Shown here: piece after piece, positions 26,420 through 35,262 of the stretch
Layout of the letters: every line of letters starts with the position of its first letter
Position numbering within the stretch: position 1 is the stretch's first letter
Assembly (NCBI RefSeq): GCF_029893805.1
Contig: NZ_JARXYP010000001.1
Location: 868,001 to 932,000 of the forward strand
From: Streptomyces sp. SAI-135
GTDB lineage: Bacteria > Actinomycetota > Actinomycetes > Streptomycetales > Streptomycetaceae
Length of the DNA: 64,000 bases
Reading direction: 5' to 3'
The notes under the pieces: generated by a model
Databases searched by the model: none
What the model saw: the letters and a program-made list of their open reading frames with translations, nothing else
Told to the model about the DNA's origin: nothing
Program-made: the position numbers and the translations under genes

Positions 26420-26990
26420 AGCCGCGATCCGCCGCATGGGCAGATCGGGCAGGTGGATAGAGCTGGCCGAGTATGAGGGTGAAGAGGTCCCTCTGGGTGG
26501 GTGCGTGCCAGTCTCCGTGATCGTTGCGGCGGCGTTGGTAGTGGGTTTTGGCGCCGGGTGAGGCCCTGATGGAGGCGAAGGCCCCGAGGTGGCTGCGTGG
26601 TTGAGCCGGTCGTTCTTCACCCAGCGTCGTGTGATGCTCGATTCTCTGCCGGATGCCCTGGTGATGGGTGAGGCATCGGCATATGCCTTCACACTGCAGG
26701 CGTCGGTGCACTTGGTGCGGCCGTCTTCGATAGGCGAGTATCTGGGCGCAGAGATGGATGCCGAGGCCGGGGAAGCTGATGATGATTTCAGCGTCCGGGT
26801 GGTAAGGGGGAAAGCGTCTTCGACCGCCCCGGCAATCTGGTCGGTGGCGGTGCAGGCGGCTTCCAGCTGGATCAGGAGTGCGAGCCCCCTCCGCAGGCCA
26901 AGCTCCTGGAAGAAGCCGAGTTGCTGGCTATGGGACTAAAGGGTGAAGTCGCGGAGGGCGAGAGTACGCCGCCCTGAACCAGGTCCTGTT
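26420..26990 (-). mobile_element. Second IS110-family transposase remnant
   Basis: Minus-strand pieces in three frames give LEAACTATDQIAGAVEDAF, then FPGLGIHLCAQILAY, PITRASGRESSITRRWVKND, and FGAFASIRASPGAKTHYQRRR. These form the C-terminal domain of an IS110 transposase, which starts SFPGxGxxxxAxxLA and ends with RAYYxRKR-like residues. It is separate from the fragment at 25818 because both cover overlapping parts of the family. Confidence 0.65.
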
Positions 26991-27895
26991 TTCTCTACGA
27001 GGCACGGTGCACGGACGGCAGATCATCGGCCGCCTGGTCACTCGAGCCGCTGATTCCGAGACCGCGGAGTTCGAGGGCCGCCCTGGCGTGGACGGAAGCA
27101 TTCAAACGGTGACTCTGCCGGTGCTGTCGTGAACGCGACAGAGTGCCGTGCCTGTTGCTCTGGGGCCATTACACAGTTCTCCCCCGCCAGGACATCAAGC
27201 TTGCGCCGTCGCCCGGCCTGACTCTTCTCTCTGGGAGATCTTTCGTGGAGAGCGCCGAGACTTGCGGACTCCCGCCCGCAACGGTTCCGTCAGCGACGGA
27301 GTAGGGAGCCACAGCTTCTCCTTGGTCTCTACTACGTCCGGTCACACCTACCCGCTGCACGCTGATGAGCCCCGCGCATTACGTTCGCGTACGCCGACTG
27401 CGCGTGCAGCCCACCTGATCAACCTCAGCCGGTACAGCCGTCCAGTCAGCGTGTCGCTGTCTATACGGCCTCTGGTGATTACGCCGTAATCACCAGAGGC
27501 CGCTGCCCCAGCGTTTGCGCTTGGACGAAGTGGTCCTATCCGGCCGAAGCTCTTCGCTCTCGCTCCGAGAGCTGAGATGTCCCATCTCAGTGAAGGCGAA
27601 CGATGTCTGGAGGCCCTGCCCGGGCCAGGCGTGGCTGGAGTCGCGTCCGCGACGGGCGACGAACCAATCGTGCCACCCGGTGAGCCCGCGGCCCCATGCC
27701 TCAGAGCACGCTGGTCTGAGCCGGTCAGGAAAACGCGGTCAGCAGGTGGAACGAGGTCTTGCCGACGAGCAAGCCAGGACGTTGCCTGACGCAGGCGACG
27801 TGCTGACGATCAGTCACCCCTACTAGAGGCTGCGCCGTTCGGCACAGTCCGCTGCGAAGAACCCCCTCCTCCGACTTGGAAGGCTCCCGCTGACG
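26991..27895. other. Non-coding stretch with a long palindrome
   Basis: Frames open here lack start signals and family features. It contains the 37-bp palindrome at 27466-27502 and small hairpins near 27550-27590 (GAGATG/CATCTC). It appears to be the outer edge of the partition region. Confidence 0.45.
27466..27502. repeat. Partition-type palindrome A, site 1 (extended)
   Basis: The 17-bp core TGATTACGCCGTAATCA at 27476-27492 sits in a perfect palindrome with 18-bp arms centred on 27484. It is the outermost full copy of a motif (TGATTACG, one base, CGTAATCA) found six times up to the parB gene. The extended arms could also make it a terminator. Confidence 0.75.
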
Positions 27896-27918
27896 TGGAT
27901 TCACATTCTGTGAATCCA
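27896..27918. promoter_or_regulatory. Perfect dyad upstream of the gene at 27943
   Basis: TGGATTCACA, TTC, TGTGAATCCA: 10-bp arms and a three-base centre, ending 24 bp before the ATG of the next gene. It is a probable operator, perhaps self-bound by the helix-turn-helix-like product of that gene. Confidence 0.55.
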
Positions 27919-27942
27919 CCGCGATAAGGCAGACTGCGATGT

Positions 27943-28749
27943 ATGCCTCGCTCAGCCCGACGCTCCCCCGCGCCCACAAAACCCCTGGTCAAGACGCCTG
28001 TCCGTATTGGCTCCATCGATACCGTTGCCGTTGTCGGACGGCTGCGGCAGCATCATGAAAGCGCAGAAGACAGCGACATCCATCGCATGCCAGCCGATGA
28101 TGAGTTGTACGGAGCTTTGCTGTATCTGGAAACACACGCCGCAGCACTGAGGAACATCGATGCGCGGCGAGACTCCGCACTGGAACGGGTCCGTCTGTGG
28201 GAGTACCTGCGGGAGCAGGCAGATGTGCGGCAATCCAGAGCAATCGAGGATGCCCGAGCAGCAGGGGTTGAGTGGGCTGAATTGGCTCCAGCGCTGGCAG
28301 TGAATGCGTCCAGTGCGGCCTACAACAAGGCGATGCGGTTGCGAGCCGCGGCGTTGGTCAACCCTGCGGATCCGAGCCTGCCGGTGCGAAGGACGCCCGA
28401 GGCGGTGATGCTCGCGGAGCGGCAGGCGGCCAGCAAGGCGGCCGCCGACCGGCGAGCCGAGGAACTAGCCGCTCGCCGCCATGACCTTCTGGCACCAGTG
28501 GCGCGCCGACTCCTGGACTATCGCGCAGAGCTGGATGACGACGATGACGTTGAATTCTGGCTCGACCAAGTCGAGGCGGTACTCCCCCACTGTGAGACGC
28601 CCACGCAATTCGTCAGCTTGAGCATCTACATCAAGGCCGTAGTGCGGGAACTCTTGAAGACGGGTCCGGTTGCACAGAGCGCACGTCGGTTGAGCGAAGC
28701 CGCCCAGGCGGCTGTGGAGGCTGCTGCAGCGATTGTCACCGAGGCTTGA
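27943..28749 (+). CDS. Hypothetical plasmid protein with HTH-like region
   Basis: A 268-residue soluble, Ala/Arg-rich protein. The central segment DARAAGVEWAELAPALAVNA followed by SSAAYNKAMRLRAAAL (about residues 103-137) looks like the GVSWAEIGxALGVSRQAA helix-turn-helix common in streptomycete DNA-binding proteins. A strongly acidic patch DDDDDVEFW is near residue 200. It lies within the zone of type A palindromes. A role in plasmid maintenance or regulation is a guess from location. Confidence 0.6.
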   Translation: MPRSARRSPAPTKPLVKTPVRIGSIDTVAVVGRLRQHHESAEDSDIHRMPADDELYGALLYLETHAAALRNIDARRDSALERVRLWEYLREQADVRQSRAIEDARAAGVEWAELAPALAVNASSAAYNKAMRLRAAALVNPADPSLPVRRTPEAVMLAERQAASKAAADRRAEELAARRHDLLAPVARRLLDYRAELDDDDDVEFWLDQVEAVLPHCETPTQFVSLSIYIKAVVRELLKTGPVAQSARRLSEAAQAAVEAAAAIVTEA

Positions 28750-28930
28750 GAGGCCTCGGATGCTCTTTGCTGGTGGTTCAAAGCACATCTGCTCGGTGGT
28801 GCTTGTCGCCTCTCTGGGCGTAAGGACCCGCGTCAGCCAACGGATTCCCACCGACGGATCTGCTGTGGTCGATCAAGCTGCCGCCGTTGACGAAGTGTCA
28901 GTGTCATCGGAGCCACGTCGTTGCTTGTAT

Positions 28931-28945
28931 CTCCCCTCTGGGGAG
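28931..28945. repeat. Partition-type palindrome B, outlying site
   Basis: CTCCCC, TCT, GGGGAG, an inverted repeat similar to the type B palindromes at 34529 and 36296 (ACTCCCC...GGGGAGT). The rest of 28750-29285 holds no convincing gene. Confidence 0.4.
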
Positions 28946-29080
28946 CTCGCATGACAGCATCGCTCGTCTCTGCTGAGGCAGACAGCCGTCGGACAGTCGG
29001 CCGAAGCAACTTGTGGGGCGGGAGACAGCCTCGGCGCTCTCGCATGGGGGGCGATGACGATGGGTCAGGGTGAGCGCGAC

Positions 29081-29097
29081 TGATTACGTCGTAATCA
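29081..29097. repeat. Partition-type palindrome A, site 2
   Basis: TGATTACGTCGTAATCA, a perfect 17-bp palindrome around a central T, with one more matching base pair outside (C...G). It lies in non-coding DNA about 190 bp before the convergent oxidoreductase end. Confidence 0.75.
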
Positions 29098-29308
29098 GCT
29101 CCGGCCACTTCACGGCGCGCACGGATAGCGAACGATGCAACCTGTCCTGTCCCAATGAAGTTGGGGATCTGCACGGCGGTGACCTATGTGGACTGAGTTG
29201 GGTGAGACAGGTCGACTCGGTTCGTTGAGACGAAGGGCCGGAGCCGGCCCGTGGGGAATCAGAGGACACCTCAGTGGGGCCTCGCTTATGCCAGGCCCCA
29301 CAACGGGA

Positions 29309-30239
29309 TCAGACGGTCAGGACGAGCTTGCCCTGGAGGTGACCGCCGTCGAGCAGCCGATGCGCGTCGGCGACGCGCTGGAACGGGAAGGTCTCCTGCA
29401 CGTGGACCCGGAGCCTGCCCTGTTCGACGAGTTCGACGAGACCTCGCAGGGCGACCGGATCGGGTTGGACTGCGATGCCGCTGAAGCGCATGCCGGCCGC
29501 CTCGTACCTGGCGATGAGCTCCGAATCCTCCTCGGCTACCGCCGTCACCAGGTGACCGCCCGGGGCGGAGCACTTCGAGCGACCGCTCGACGGTGTCGCC
29601 GCCGATCGTGTCGAGTACGACGTCGATGTCGCGGACCGCCTTGGAGAAGTCGACCGCCGTGTAGTCGATCACCTCATCGGCGCCGAACCCCTCGACGAAC
29701 TTCCGCTTGCTTCCGCTGGCGGTGGTGATCACGTGCGCGCCGAGCGCTTTCGTGATCTGGATCGCGACGTAGCCGACCCCGCCGCCACCGCCGTGGACCA
29801 GGACGCGGTCGCCCTCCCTCACGCCGGCGAGGTCGACGAGGCCCTGCCAGGCCGTCAGTCCGACGATCGGCAGTGCCGCCGCCTGGACGTGCGTGAGTGA
29901 GGCCGGCTTGCGTGCCAGGTGCAACGCCGGCGCCGACACGACCTCGGCGTACGCGCTCACCGCCCGCGGGAACAGCGGCATCCCGAAGACCTCGTCGCCG
30001 GGCCGGAACCGCCACGTCTGCGGGGCGTCCTCGACCACGCCGCTGATGTCCCAGCCGAGGATGAACGGCGGCTTGCCGATCAGCGGGAACTCGCCGGCGC
30101 GCAGGCGCGCCTCCAGCGGGTTCAGCCCGATCGCCTTGACGCGGACGAGAACCTCGGTCGGAAGGGGCTGGGGCTCGGGCGCGTCCGCGATGGTGAGCAC
30201 CTCGGGACCGCCGAGCGTGTGCTGGGTGATGACTCGCAT
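29309..30239 (-). pseudogene. Frameshifted zinc-type NADP oxidoreductase
   Basis: The first 230 residues, from ATG 30239, are intact MDR-family sequence: MRVITQHTLGGPEVLTIADA, LGWDISGVVEDAP, then the cofactor loop GGGGGVGYVAIQ. Near 29555 the frame breaks. The next frame continues with TAVAEEDSELIARYEAAGMRF and ends correctly with GHLQGKLVLTV at 29309. One frameshift separates two good halves, so it is a recent inactivation or a sequencing error. The HxlR gene divergent from it has the same kind of lesion. Confidence 0.8.
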
Positions 30240-30329
30240 GACTCTCCTGGCTTTGGAAGGGGGAGAGGACCCAGGCTATGAATCTGATAGGAACCAGCAG
30301 GTACCTTCGGCGCAGGTAGCTTTGGCTCC

Positions 30330-30709
30330 GTGAGCGGTTTTAGTCCCGGTGATTCCTTTCTCGCCGACTGTCCGGCGCGTCTTGCGGTCGAGCTGATCGC
30401 CGACAAATGGACGGTGGTCGTGCTCTACGGCCTCAACAGGGGCCCGGTGCGCCACGGCAGCTGATCGAGCTGATCGGCGGCATCTCCCGCAAGATGCTCA
30501 CTCAGACGCTTCGACGGCTTGAGGCGCATGGACTCATCCGCCGCCACGTCTATGTCGAGGTGCCGCCCCGCGTCGAGTACGAGCTCACCCCGCTCGGGGC
30601 GACACTGATCGATCCGATCCACATGCTGACCGAGTGGGCGAGGGCGAACGGCGACGCAGTGCTCGATGCGCTCGACGCCGACTCCGAGCGGGTTGCCCTT
30701 AGCGACTGA
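30330..30709 (+). pseudogene. Frameshifted HxlR family regulator
   Basis: From GTG 30330 the frame reads LADCPARLAVELIADKWTVVVLYGL, the classic HxlR opening with its cysteine, then hits a stop after GPVRHGS. The next frame supplies QLIELIGGISRKMLTQTLRR, LEAHGLIRRHVYVEVPPRVEYEL and a normal C-terminus. One base has been lost or gained near 30460. It is divergent from the oxidoreductase at 30239, its likely target. Confidence 0.8.
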
Positions 30710-30900
30710 GGCCCCACTAGGGGCAGCCCTCCAGAATCCACCTGCAACGAACGACTCGGCTCACTGAGAAAACGACTCGACTGAGCGAGACTGGACACAA
30801 CCGCCTTCGGTTTCCTGCCGAGCGGGTCCGGGACCCCACGGTGAGCTGACCATCGTGAGACGAGGGCCCGAAGCTCAGGGAAAAAGCCACGATGGCTGAC

Positions 30901-30917
30901 TGATTACGGCGTAATCA
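30901..30917. repeat. Partition-type palindrome A, site 3
   Basis: TGATTACGGCGTAATCA, a perfect 17-bp palindrome around a central G. The stretch 30710-31499 holds three such sites and no convincing gene, so it looks like the centromere-like part of the partition locus. Confidence 0.8.
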
Positions 30918-31245
30918 CTTGCGACGGCCCGGAAGCAACGTTCGACGGAGTTGAGACCTCGGTAGATCGGCTGATCGCACCAGGGGAGAGCGACGACCCG
31001 GTGATCAAGTCGCTTCGGGTACCTCCGCGGCGCACCAGTTCGGTCCGATCCCCACCTCTCCGCTGCGGGCCGTGGAGTTGAGGCCGTTGTTGATGATGAC
31101 GCGGCAGGGCCCCCGGCTGCGGTCGCTCGATCAAAGCTCGCTGTGTGCGTGGAGCTAGCCGTTTTTGCTTCCCGTCGCTACACGCGAGCAGGCGAACCCA
31201 CCATGCCTCCCAACCATCTCGGACGCAGCAGGGGCTCCGGCAGGG

Positions 31246-31262
31246 TGATTACGCCGTAATCA
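31246..31262. repeat. Partition-type palindrome A, site 4
   Basis: TGATTACGCCGTAATCA, 237 bp before the parA start. Perfect palindrome around a central C. Confidence 0.8.
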
Positions 31263-31396
31263 CTCAAGTAGCGGGGGCTATTCAGTGGAGCGGCGTCGGA
31301 CGCCGTGGCCCGCGGGAGCTGTTGTCCTCCCGGCGTTCGACAACCTGGGGCATCGCGGCCTGGTCGGCAGCGCGATCAGGACTCGTGAGCCACGGA

Positions 31397-31413
31397 GGAT
31401 TACGCCGTAATCA
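31397..31413. repeat. Partition-type palindrome A, site 5
   Basis: GGATTACGCCGTAATCA, one mismatch at the first base, 86 bp before the parA start. Confidence 0.75.
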
Positions 31414-31449
31414 CCCAGACGGCGCCCTGGAGACCCGCAACTTGCACTA

Positions 31450-31488
31450 ACTAACGTGTCGATGGTGTAGATGATCAAGAGCGTTAGT
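31450..31488. promoter_or_regulatory. ACTAACG inverted repeat upstream of parA
   Basis: ACTAACG at 31450-31456 and its complement CGTTAGT at 31482-31488 flank 25 bp just before the parA ATG at 31500. A possible autoregulatory site for the ribbon-helix-helix-like N-terminus of this ParA. Confidence 0.4.
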
Positions 31489-31499
31489 ATGGTGTCCTC

Positions 31500-32765
31500 A
31501 TGAGTTCGCCAGTCACCTCCAGCGACCGTGAAAAGGTCGTCTCCAAGCTGCCGGGATGGCTCCGGCAAAACCTGAAGATCAGAGCGGCCCAGCACGGCAT
31601 CGAGATCCAAGTCGCCGTGGAGGAAGGCATCAGAGACTGGTGCAACCTGGCCTCCACGTGCGCCACGATCGACACCGCTGCTGCTGACTCGTTCTCCACC
31701 TTCCTGCCGACCGGACAGTGGGAGCAGTTCCGGCAAACTGCCACGGACCGACGTGTCTCGCTCATTCAGGGCCTGGCGCAGTCCGTTCAGTTGTGGCTGG
31801 ACACCAATCCAGCCCCGAATGTCGAACGCCCCGCGATCACCCGCCGCATCATCGTGTGCAATCAGAAGGGTGGCGTCGGCAAGACCGCCATCACTGCTGG
31901 CCTGGGCGAGGCGCTCGCGGAGGACCCCAACACCCTTTACCCGGCGCGTGTCGCCAAGGCTCTCGCCAAGGCCGTGCGTGCAAGCGAGGTGCACGACGCC
32001 GAGGACGGCCTGGACAACGATCCCCTCGACATCGAGAACCTGCCGGGACTTGGCCAGAGAGTGCTGCTGGTCGACTTCGACCCGCAGTGCCACCTCACCA
32101 ACCAACTGGGTGGCACTCCTGCACCGATGGGTGGGGACAGCCTCACCAACCACATGGCAGGTGACCCCAAAGGCGACCTGCGCGACCTCATCATCTCTAT
32201 CGACGATGAAGCATTTGAGGGCCGTCTCCACCTCCTGCCCGCTTGCAATGACGCCTTCTTGCTCGATGTGCGCCTGTCCGCGGTACGAGCCCGGGAAGCC
32301 GCTCTTGAGCGGGCACTTGCTCCCCTTGAGGCCGAGTACGACGTCATCATCGTCGACTGCCCCCCCAGCCTTGGCTTGAGCATGGACGCCGCCGCTTACT
32401 ACGGTCGTCGACGCGACAGCGAGAAGCCCGGCCAGTCCGGAGCTCTCATCGTCGTCCAAGCAGAAGACAGCTCCGCCGACGCCTATGAGTTGCTCACCAC
32501 GCAGATCGATGATCTGCGCGGTGACCTCAAAGTCGATATCGACTACCTCGGTATCGTCGTCAACCTCTACGACTCTCGTCGTGGATACATCGCCACCTCC
32601 TCACTGCAGGGCTGGGTGGACATAAAGGACCCGAGGGTCGTAGGACTCATCGGAGACCTCAAGGAACAGAAGGAAGCCGTCCGGGTGAAGAAGCCCCTGC
32701 TGTCGTACGCCCCGAAATCTCAGCAGGCCGTTGGCATGCGCGCACTGGCAAGGGAGGTCTCGTGA
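31500..32765 (+). CDS. parA: ParA-type partition ATPase with long N-terminal extension
   Basis: A 421-residue Walker-type ATPase for plasmid segregation. The deviant Walker A is NQKGGVGKTAIT near residue 122, the Walker A' is LLVDFDPQ near 186, and Walker B is VIIVDCPP near 283. The first 110 residues are extra. They hold two similar stretches, LPGWLRQNLKIRAAQHGIEI and LPTGQWEQFRQTATDRRVSL, each followed by a helix ending DW or LW, resembling ribbon-helix-helix DNA-binding units. It overlaps parB by four bases and is preceded by type A palindromes. Confidence 0.93.
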   Translation: MSSPVTSSDREKVVSKLPGWLRQNLKIRAAQHGIEIQVAVEEGIRDWCNLASTCATIDTAAADSFSTFLPTGQWEQFRQTATDRRVSLIQGLAQSVQLWLDTNPAPNVERPAITRRIIVCNQKGGVGKTAITAGLGEALAEDPNTLYPARVAKALAKAVRASEVHDAEDGLDNDPLDIENLPGLGQRVLLVDFDPQCHLTNQLGGTPAPMGGDSLTNHMAGDPKGDLRDLIISIDDEAFEGRLHLLPACNDAFLLDVRLSAVRAREAALERALAPLEAEYDVIIVDCPPSLGLSMDAAAYYGRRRDSEKPGQSGALIVVQAEDSSADAYELLTTQIDDLRGDLKVDIDYLGIVVNLYDSRRGYIATSSLQGWVDIKDPRVVGLIGDLKEQKEAVRVKKPLLSYAPKSQQAVGMRALAREVS

Positions 32766-33952
32766 GCAAGGCCGACCAGCTCGGCGCAGGCCGTTTCGGC
32801 GGGGGAGTGCGTCCGGTCAGTGCGCGGCGCCAAGCAGTCGCCGCTGCCACGGGCGTTCCGACCGAGGGGATCGCCCCACCCACTGAACTCCCCGTGCACC
32901 GGATCAGCCTCAATCCGGACAACCCCCGCACCAGCCTCGGAGACTTGACCGACCTTGCGGGCAGCCTGAAAACTCACGGGCAGAAGCAGGCGATCACGGT
33001 CATGAACCGTGACGCCTACCTCAAGGCGAATCCGGGGCAAGAGGCCGATCTGGAACCGGACACCACCCACGTCGTAGTGGACGGCAGCAGTCGGCTTGCT
33101 GCCGCTCGAGAAGGCGGCCTCGCCACCATCAAGGTGATGGTCAGTGATGAGCAGGGGTCCACTCCCGAAGAGCTTCTTGAGTCCGCCCTTGTGGCCAACA
33201 TCCACCGGCAGGATCTTGAAGAACTGGATGAGGCGCGTGCTCTCCAGCGCCTCCTCGACATTCATGGCAGTCAGCGAGCTCTCGCCAAGCACCTGCACCG
33301 CTCACAGGGATGGGTCTCACAGCGGCTCGCCTTGCTCAACCTGACTCCTGAACTCCAAGCCCGCATCGGCAAGGAGCCCATCGATCTATTGCGAGCTGTC
33401 GGCAACAAGCCTGCTGACCAGCAGCAAGCCGCTCTGGAGGAGCTCAAGGCCGACCGCGCACGGAAAGATGAGGAGACCCGAGCTCGGCCGAAAGCGCAAC
33501 CGACGTCCAACGCGGGCGAGGCCACCACTCAAACCCGGCAGGAGAGTGATTACGGCGTAATCACTCGCGCCGCGGAGGAACCTGGCGCCGTCGGCATCGA
33601 CGAGGCAGTGAACGCAGACGGCAGCGCAGCAGCAGGGGAAAGCTCCGCAACACCGGAGCTTTCCCCTGAGCTTGAGCTATCGCCTGAGCCTGAGCCGCCG
33701 TCTGAGCCGGCAGCCACTGCAGAGCAGGACCTGTCTGCCGGGCAAGCGGACAGCGCCACGCCGTCCGTTCCCGCGCAGGTTGTACAAGACAGTGGTACTG
33801 CGCAAGCGGCAGACCGTCTGCCCAAGAAGTTTCCCTACGACGACGGGCACTTCGCGGCGCAACTACTGATCCACAAGATGCCGCCCGACGAGTTCAACAG
33901 GATGCTGGACCAGCTCATCAAGCACAGGGACGCTCAGCAGGCGGCCACCTGA
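32762..33952 (+). CDS. parB: ParB-type partition protein
   Basis: A 396-residue ParB. The N-terminal ParB/sulfiredoxin-like domain carries LPVHRISLNPDNPRTSLGDL and VVVDGSSRLAAAREGG. The helix-turn-helix SQRALAKHLHRSQGWVSQRL is near residues 168-187. A Pro/Glu/Ser-rich linker (about 280-350) and a short C-terminal dimerisation-like helix (PPDEFNRMLDQLIKH) follow. The start GTG at 32762 overlaps the parA stop. A type A palindrome at 33547 lies inside the gene and encodes SDYGVITR. Confidence 0.93.
   Translation: MSKADQLGAGRFGGGVRPVSARRQAVAAATGVPTEGIAPPTELPVHRISLNPDNPRTSLGDLTDLAGSLKTHGQKQAITVMNRDAYLKANPGQEADLEPDTTHVVVDGSSRLAAAREGGLATIKVMVSDEQGSTPEELLESALVANIHRQDLEELDEARALQRLLDIHGSQRALAKHLHRSQGWVSQRLALLNLTPELQARIGKEPIDLLRAVGNKPADQQQAALEELKADRARKDEETRARPKAQPTSNAGEATTQTRQESDYGVITRAAEEPGAVGIDEAVNADGSAAAGESSATPELSPELELSPEPEPPSEPAATAEQDLSAGQADSATPSVPAQVVQDSGTAQAADRLPKKFPYDDGHFAAQLLIHKMPPDEFNRMLDQLIKHRDAQQAAT
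33547..33563. repeat. Partition-type palindrome A, site 6 (inside parB)
   Basis: TGATTACGGCGTAATCA lies within the coding sequence of parB, in the start of the flexible linker. Its exact match to the intergenic copies suggests that it is kept as a binding site. Confidence 0.8.
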
Positions 33953-33990
33953 TCTCCTCGGTTGGCAGGCTGCGCCTTGTCTGCTTACCG

Positions 33991-34031
33991 CTGTCTTCCT
34001 GTTGTTGTCTCCCACAACAACAGGAAGACAG
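33991..34031. terminator. Hairpin between convergent partition operons
   Basis: A perfect 17-bp stem (CTGTCTTCCTGTTGTTG and complement) with a seven-base loop, 39 bp after the parB stop. It lies between parB and the convergent gene ending at 34309, as expected of a bidirectional terminator. The rest of 34032-34308 shows no gene. Confidence 0.7.
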
Positions 34032-34308
34032 GCAGAGCACCATGGGGGCGCGAGGACGGCCATGCGCCCTTACCCATCGACTTCTGCACTCCGTGTGGCT
34101 GAGGCCGAGTCAGCAGTGGAGTGATGACCGTCCGGCCATGTCGCCAGTCACGATCAGTCCGAGCTACGCCGAGCAGAGACTGGTGGAGCCAGATACGGAT
34201 CGTGACAGCGGGCAGCGGGCAGCGGGCAGCGAACCGCGGCACGATCGGCCCGTCGTGCCAAGACACGAGCAGGACAAGAAGCCACGCCCAGCCGACTCGC
34301 ACTCCGCG

Positions 34309-35262
34309 CTACTCGGGACGACGAGCCGCCGCCCTACCGATCCTGTTCAGGTCGTTTTCGATATCGGCCAGCAGTGATGAAGCCGCTCCAGGCGCCTCTT
34401 TCAACGCTCTGCGGACTACTGGCTTGCTCAGAGCCTGTGCGGCTTCACGCAACAGAGCCTGTGCCTTCGCCAGCCGCTCCAGATCGCCGGGGGCCCCACC
34501 AGTGCCCCCGACATCACTTCGGCGCCCTCGCGACTCCCCAATTGGGGAGTCGCGCAGCGAGACATCTGTCTGGACGCCGTCGCCCTCACCACCGGTGATG
34601 ACCGCTTGCGTCGGCCGCGAAGCCGGTGCCACTGCATCACGTGGGGAAGTGAGCATCTCTCGCACCAGTGCGTCGAGCTGAGCGCGGTTCAAGTCTCTGG
34701 AGAGGGGGAGGAGCTGACGTGCGACGCGTCCCAGGAGCTTTGCCGTGACCCGTTTGTCCGAGCGGGCCACGGCATCGTAGACCGCGACGGCGGCCTCATC
34801 GCCGGCCGTCCGCTTGATGTCGGTCAGCTCTCGCACCTGCGACTCCCGAGGACGATGTCCCAGCTGACTGAGCGACTCGCCGATTCGCCATCCGTCCATC
34901 AGGCGGTAGACCTGAGACTCGGAGATCTCCCAATTCGCCCACACGAACTCGGCGAAGTTGTCGAAGCCCTCGTTGCGGTGCAGGTTGCCGACAGCCATGG
35001 TTTCCAGACTCTTGCCGGCCACCCAGAACGCGTTGTGCAGATTGTTCATGCCCGCTTTACAGGCTTCAAGAGTCGCTCGTTCCAGCGCGCTCAGGTCTCC
35101 CTCGCCGGCTGGTGGGCGAGGCGCTGGGATGGATTCCAGAGTTGTGCCGACCGGAGCCTTCACCACAACGGAAGCCTCTCGGAGCACGTCGGGCAGCTCT
35201 CCCCTCAGCAAGCCCTGCCCCATCGGCTCTTGAGTCGGGTCGTCGTCGAACACTCCGCCCAT
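34309..35262 (-). CDS. Second partition operon: DNA-binding ParB/KorB-like protein
   Basis: A 317-residue protein starting MGGVFDDDPTQEPMGQ, with GGAAGG upstream. Residues around 85-150 form a helical DNA-binding region: FAEFVWANWEISESQVYRLMDGWRIGE, then RPRESQVREL. A ParB nuclease-like domain is not obvious, so it is a ParB-like or KorB-like adaptor rather than canonical ParB. Its start codon overlaps the stop of the ParA-type gene. A 26-bp perfect palindrome (34529-34554) lies inside the gene. Confidence 0.75.
   Translation of the reverse strand: MGGVFDDDPTQEPMGQGLLRGELPDVLREASVVVKAPVGTTLESIPAPRPPAGEGDLSALERATLEACKAGMNNLHNAFWVAGKSLETMAVGNLHRNEGFDNFAEFVWANWEISESQVYRLMDGWRIGESLSQLGHRPRESQVRELTDIKRTAGDEAAVAVYDAVARSDKRVTAKLLGRVARQLLPLSRDLNRAQLDALVREMLTSPRDAVAPASRPTQAVITGGEGDGVQTDVSLRDSPIGESRGRRSDVGGTGGAPGDLERLAKAQALLREAAQALSKPVVRRALKEAPGAASSLLADIENDLNRIGRAAARRPE
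34529..34554. repeat. Partition-type palindrome B, main site
   Basis: A perfect 26-bp palindrome: CGCGACTCCCCAA and its complement, centred on AATT. It is inside the second partition operon's DNA-binding gene, encoding LRDSPIGES. A related site precedes the ParA-type gene. Confidence 0.75.

Noticed and set aside
31246..31413. Type A palindromes as simple terminators
   Set aside because: The same core recurs six times, including once inside parB, and most copies do not follow a gene end. Only the extended 27466-27502 copy could also serve as a terminator.
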